Notes under the pieces: generated by a model
Told to the model about the DNA's origin: nothing
Databases searched by the model: none
The model's input: the letters and a program-made list of their open reading frames with translations, nothing else
NCBI RefSeq assembly: GCF_029960645.1
Contig: NZ_JASBQY010000001.1
Span: forward strand, 393,641 to 457,640
Direction of reading: 5' to 3'
DNA: 64,000 bases
DNA from: Arthrobacter sp. AL12
Lineage (GTDB): Bacteria; Actinomycetota; Actinomycetes; Actinomycetales; Micrococcaceae
Program-made: the position numbers and the translations under genes
Shown: positions 61,104 to 64,000 of the stretch, in pieces
Layout: every line of letters begins with the position of its first letter
Position numbering within the stretch: the stretch's first letter is position 1

Positions 61104-61119
61104 ATACCCCATAGGGTAT
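61104..61119. promoter_or_regulatory. CsoR/CstR-like operator candidate
   Basis: ATACCCCATAGGGTAT: inverted repeat ATACCC/GGGTAT with a 4-nt centre, in the 119 bp between the divergent cysteine-rich mini-protein (start 61053) and the MFS gene (start 61173). TATATT (61117-61122) beside it could be the MFS -10 box, so a bound regulator would block transcription. It resembles the dyad at 50875-50890. Confidence 0.5.
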
Positions 61120-61172
61120 ATTGGAGAGGTCCCCGGCCCCCGGGGAAGCCCCGGGAGCCACGAAGGATCAGC

Positions 61173-62489
61173 ATGGACACGCAGAAACTGCCGGAAGGCT
61201 CGCAGCCGGACCAGGCCACCAGGCCTGGGCGCATCACGGCTTCAATACCGCCCGGGCTGGAAGACCAGCGCCTCCAGCGCCGGGTGGTCTCGGTCCTCGT
61301 CGGCGGCCAGATCCTTGGCGGCATCGGAATGGGGGCGACGCTTTCCTTGGGCTCCCTGCTGGCAGCTCAGCTCTCCGGGTCCAACGCGTGGTCCGGCATG
61401 GCCGCCACGATGAGCACCCTCGGCGCCGCGTTCGCCGCGGTCCCCCTGGCCCGGCTGGCCCAGGCCCGTGGCCGGCGGATCTCGCTCTCCACCGGGGCCC
61501 TGATTGCCGGCGCGGGAGCCGTAACGGCTATCACCTCGGCTGCGCTGGGTGTCTTTCCGCTCCTGTTGCTGGGCCTCATGCTCCTCGGCTCGGGCTCCGC
61601 CGTGAATCTGCAGGCGCGTTTCGCCGCCACCGACCTTTCCCGGCCCGACTCCCGAGGCCGGGACCTCTCGATTGTGGTGTGGTCCACCACGATCGGAGCC
61701 GTCCTGGGGCCGAACCTCTTCGGTCCCGGCGAGACCGTCGGCGCCGCCCTTGGCCTGCCCCCGCTGACGGGCGCGTTCGCCTTTTCCGTGGCCGCCCAGC
61801 TGGCGGCCGCCATCGTCTACGCGACCGGCCTCCGGACAGACCCTCTCCTCACCGCCATGGCCTCCCGTGTGCCCGATCTGGAAGCACCCCGGCCCAAGAG
61901 CGGCCTGCGGATTCTGCGAAGCAACCCGAGGGCGCGATATGCGGTGGCCGCCGTCGCCCTCAGCCACGCCACCATGGTGGCGCTCATGTCGATGACGCCC
62001 GTGCACCTGCGCGACCATGGGGCCAGCCTCACGGTGGTGGGCCTGACGATCAGCCTGCACATCGCCGGCATGTACGCCTTGTCCCCCGTTTTCGGCTGGA
62101 TGGCGGACAGGGCCGGGCGGCTGCCCACCATCCTGCTGGGCCAGGGCATGCTGCTGGCTTCACTGGTGCTGGCCGGCGTCGCGCCGGATTCCGGCACCGC
62201 CGTGACCGCGAGCCTGATCCTGCTGGGGCTTGGCTGGTCCGCTTCGGTGGTTGCCGGCTCCGCTCTCGTGGCCGAGTCGGCCCACGTGCAGGACCGGCCG
62301 GCGATCCAGGGCGTTTCGGACCTGAGCATGAACGCCGCCGGGGCAACCGGCGGCGCACTGGCCGGCCCGGTGCTGGCCGCCGTCGGGTATTCGGGGCTCG
62401 GCTTCCTCTCCACCGCCCTGGTGGTCACCGTGATCATCTGGACCGCCCTTCAGCCACAACGTCCCCTCGCAGACCAGGAACAGCCATGA
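61173..62489 (+). CDS. MFS transporter
   Basis: 438 aa, 12 helices, e.g. RRVVSVLVGGQILGGIGMGA and LIAGAGAVTAITSAALGVFP. The signature RPDSRGRDLSIVVWSTTIGA and the second-half DRAGRLPTILLGQGMLL fit the major facilitator superfamily. Substrate unknown. The start ATG 61173 has AAGGA upstream; a GC-rich CCCGG hairpin sits between the putative promoter and the start. Its stop overlaps the next gene by 4 bp (ATGA). The CsoR-like dyad at 61104 suggests control by a copper or persulfide sensor. Confidence 0.9.
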   Translation: MDTQKLPEGSQPDQATRPGRITASIPPGLEDQRLQRRVVSVLVGGQILGGIGMGATLSLGSLLAAQLSGSNAWSGMAATMSTLGAAFAAVPLARLAQARGRRISLSTGALIAGAGAVTAITSAALGVFPLLLLGLMLLGSGSAVNLQARFAATDLSRPDSRGRDLSIVVWSTTIGAVLGPNLFGPGETVGAALGLPPLTGAFAFSVAAQLAAAIVYATGLRTDPLLTAMASRVPDLEAPRPKSGLRILRSNPRARYAVAAVALSHATMVALMSMTPVHLRDHGASLTVVGLTISLHIAGMYALSPVFGWMADRAGRLPTILLGQGMLLASLVLAGVAPDSGTAVTASLILLGLGWSASVVAGSALVAESAHVQDRPAIQGVSDLSMNAAGATGGALAGPVLAAVGYSGLGFLSTALVVTVIIWTALQPQRPLADQEQP

Positions 62490-63025
62490 CCGTCCACAGC
62501 AAACCCGAAGAGAACATCCCCCCGGGCACGGCTGGGTCACGCACCGGCCGCGTCCGGCAGCTCCCGCAGCAGGTGCTCCGCAACTGGCCCCGGCCGCGCG
62601 TGGCCGCGGCCGTCGTCGCGGCCGGCCTCGCCGCGACCTTCCTGCTGGCCGCCAACGGCATGATGGCCGGCGCCGGCACCGGCTGGACCGGCTACGCCCT
62701 GGTGGGTGCGGGGTCAATCCTGGCCGGCGTCCTGGCCGGCAGCTACGTGAACGCGCCGATCGGCGCAGCAGCCACACTGTGCGATCTACGCTGGCCCGCC
62801 CTGGGCCTCTTCGGCGCGGTGTGGTCGAGTTCGGCAAGAGAGGCACTCCCGGCAGCCCAGATCGCCGTCGGCATCCTGTCCCTGAGTGTGATGGCATGGG
62901 CCCTGCACGGCCGCCTGGAGCTGGAGCGCAAGGTCACACTGGGTCGCAGCGGATCGCCGGATGATGACGTCGACGTCTGCACCGACTGCCGCCCACTGTT
63001 CCACGCCAAACCGCGGCAGGACTGA
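62486..63025 (+). CDS. Membrane protein with C-terminal CxxC, function unknown
   Basis: 179 aa. Hydrophobic helices include VAAAVVAAGLAATFLLAANG and ALVGAGSILAGVLAGSYVNA, and a third segment near 125-150. The cytosolic tail ends DVCTDCRPLFHAKPRQD with a CxxC pair, which could bind metal or react with thiols. It overlaps the MFS gene by 4 bp, so the two are co-expressed. No family recognised. A thiol/metal role is inferred only from CxxC and the upstream dyad. Confidence 0.75.
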   Translation: MTVHSKPEENIPPGTAGSRTGRVRQLPQQVLRNWPRPRVAAAVVAAGLAATFLLAANGMMAGAGTGWTGYALVGAGSILAGVLAGSYVNAPIGAAATLCDLRWPALGLFGAVWSSSAREALPAAQIAVGILSLSVMAWALHGRLELERKVTLGRSGSPDDDVDVCTDCRPLFHAKPRQD

Positions 63026-63062
63026 TCTGACGGGGGCCGCGGTCACTTCGGATACCGGACGG

Positions 63063-63386
63063 CTAGGGCGAGTCCCAGCCGATGCTGGCCGCCTCATCCA
63101 GGGTGCGTGCCTCGAAATGCTCCAGCATCTCGCGCATGCCTGCCATGCTCTGCTTGAACACCTCGGACGCGCGCCACTGCTCGGCCTGTTCCAGGGACTC
63201 CCACGGCCCGGTGCTGACGAACCGGTTCCGGACGGCGTGGTCATGCATCAGCACGGCCTTCGCGTGCGGGAAGTCTTCCTGGGTTTTCCGGGCCAGATCC
63301 CGCCAGGCCTGAACGAAATCATTCTCGCGGCCCGGATGCACCAACCAGATTCCCAGCGTGTAAACCGACACGTCGATCGCCTCCAT
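63063..63386 (-). CDS. Antibiotic biosynthesis monooxygenase (ABM)-domain protein
   Basis: 107 aa. SVYTLGIWLVHPGRENDFVQ, RNRFVSTGPWESLEQAEQW and SEVFKQSMAGMREMLEHFEA follow the ferredoxin-like ABM/heme-degrading pattern, which in various proteins oxidises or binds small aromatic substrates. No cofactor residue can be seen. ATG 63386 is preferred over TTG 63395; neither has a strong ribosome binding site. Confidence 0.75.
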   Translation of the reverse strand: MEAIDVSVYTLGIWLVHPGRENDFVQAWRDLARKTQEDFPHAKAVLMHDHAVRNRFVSTGPWESLEQAEQWRASEVFKQSMAGMREMLEHFEARTLDEAASIGWDSP

Positions 63387-63572
63387 AGTCTGCAAGGGGT
63401 GGATACCCCCGATTATCGGCCCGGCCGCCAGCCTGTCGGTAGGGCCGATCTACCCTTGGGCGTGCCGCCGTTGTACTTCCGGGGTGAAACGTGACTCAGC
63501 CGCCCATGGCCCGAGGTGCCCACCTGGCCCTTAACCGTTCCGCGCCACCGACGGCACTGGCATGCTGGTGGA

Positions 63573-64000
63573 GTGACATCGATCTCTAGAGAAGGTCAAC
63601 GCACGGCGCTCAGCTGGAAGCTGATGCCGGCGGGGCTTGTCTCGGCGTCCGGAGTGCTGCTGTTTGGCGCGGAGAATGACCTTGGCTACGGCACACTTGC
63701 CGCGGGTCTGGCCACGGCGGCTTTCATTGACCGTGAACTGATGCGGCATCTCACGCTGATTGCGGCGGGGATGGTCATTATCAGCATGGTTCCGCTGGAC
63801 GCTGACTTGAGCACGCAGCACATGGTCCTTATGGGCGGCGCCCTCGCCATGGCTGTGCTGGTGCCGTGGCTGGTGTCGCGGGTCGTCTACCGCGAGGACA
63901 TCATCAAATTTCCGGTAAACACCGGCCGAAAATGGCCGTTGACCGCCAGGTTGTACCTGATCGGCGTGGTCCTGCTCGGCTGCTTCATTCTGCCCGTCTA
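63573..64000 (+). CDS. Membrane protein, probably N-terminus of a CPBP-family protease (cut by window end)
   Basis: At least 142 aa, continuing past base 64000. It has four to five hydrophobic helices, including LTLIAAGMVIISMVPL and VLMGGALAMAVLVPWLVSRV, and a YREDIIKFPVNTGRKW loop resembling CPBP intramembrane proteases of Micrococcales. The catalytic EExxxR would lie beyond the window, so this is tentative. The GTG 63573 start has no proper ribosome binding site; CATGCT lies 6 nt upstream, as before pgm. Confidence 0.5.
   Translation, partial: MTSISREGQRTALSWKLMPAGLVSASGVLLFGAENDLGYGTLAAGLATAAFIDRELMRHLTLIAAGMVIISMVPLDADLSTQHMVLMGGALAMAVLVPWLVSRVVYREDIIKFPVNTGRKWPLTARLYLIGVVLLGCFILPV

Noticed and set aside
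1..64000. CRISPR array, rRNA, IS element, prophage or integrase
   Set aside because: No regularly spaced identical repeats, no transposase or integrase motifs and no rRNA sequence are visible; the tandem repeats found are too few and too long to be CRISPR.

Overview
The window is high-GC, densely coded DNA from an actinobacterium. It is most like Arthrobacter/Pseudarthrobacter (Micrococcaceae): GC-rich third codon positions, frequent GTG and TTG starts, several starts placed 6-9 nt after a TANNNT -10 box with no Shine-Dalgarno (apparent leaderless mRNAs), and the actinobacterial gene order dacB - HExxH protease - tilS - hpt - ftsH - folE - folP - folB - folK - DUF3180 - PH - PH - DUF2520 - panC - lysS. 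No tRNA, rRNA, CRISPR array, IS element or prophage was recognised. Layout. 1-18.4 kb is mainly a minus-strand housekeeping block: cell wall (dacB), tRNA modification (tilS), purine salvage (hpt), membrane proteolysis (ftsH), folate synthesis (folE, folP, folB, folK), membrane PH-domain proteins, pantothenate synthesis (panC) and lysS (cut by the left edge). Between panC and lysS lie thymidine kinase, an alpha/beta hydrolase and an MFS exporter; the exporter is bracketed by two copies of a palindromic repeat. 18.5-30 kb: inorganic pyrophosphatase, an esterase, a DUF429 protein, phosphoketolase, a membrane-protein gene broken by a frameshift, a SatD-like HTH protein, a HAD phosphatase, serS, a lipid-kinase-like protein, a small charged protein, pheA and a rhodanese. 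30-41.5 kb: a two-copy tandem repeat, amidase, zinc alcohol dehydrogenase, a POT peptide transporter, an aminoglycoside-phosphotransferase-like pseudogene, a DUF4190 protein with a repetitive tail, phosphoglucomutase, a membrane diguanylate cyclase, and a RutE-like reductase divergent from a uracil/xanthine permease. 41.5-50.8 kb: an apparent stress and accessory section (acidic disordered protein, general-stress-type SDR, DUF6328-like and DUF6766-like membrane proteins), then glycerate kinase, GDPD, a second HAD phosphatase, a PEBP protein, a PfkB sugar kinase and a metallo-beta-lactamase/rhodanese fusion. 50.9-55.4 kb: an ion-homeostasis run (NhaA, KtrA, KtrB) and a lipoprotein esterase. 55.5-64 kb: a RelA/SpoT-type alarmone synthetase, peptidase E, a tyrosine-phosphatase-like protein, a BASS-family transporter, a truncated LacI regulator, a small ORF plus a hypothetical protein, a 39-aa cysteine-rich protein divergent from an MFS/membrane-protein pair, an ABM-domain protein and the start of a membrane protein, probably a CPBP protease, cut by the right edge. 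The most interesting non-coding signals are: a dispersed intergenic palindrome family (three full copies); two CsoR/CstR-like dyads, one upstream of the persulfide-dioxygenase-like fusion and one between the cysteine-rich mini-protein and the MFS operon; and a consistent set of leaderless promoters, one of which has its -10 box over the ftsH stop codon.
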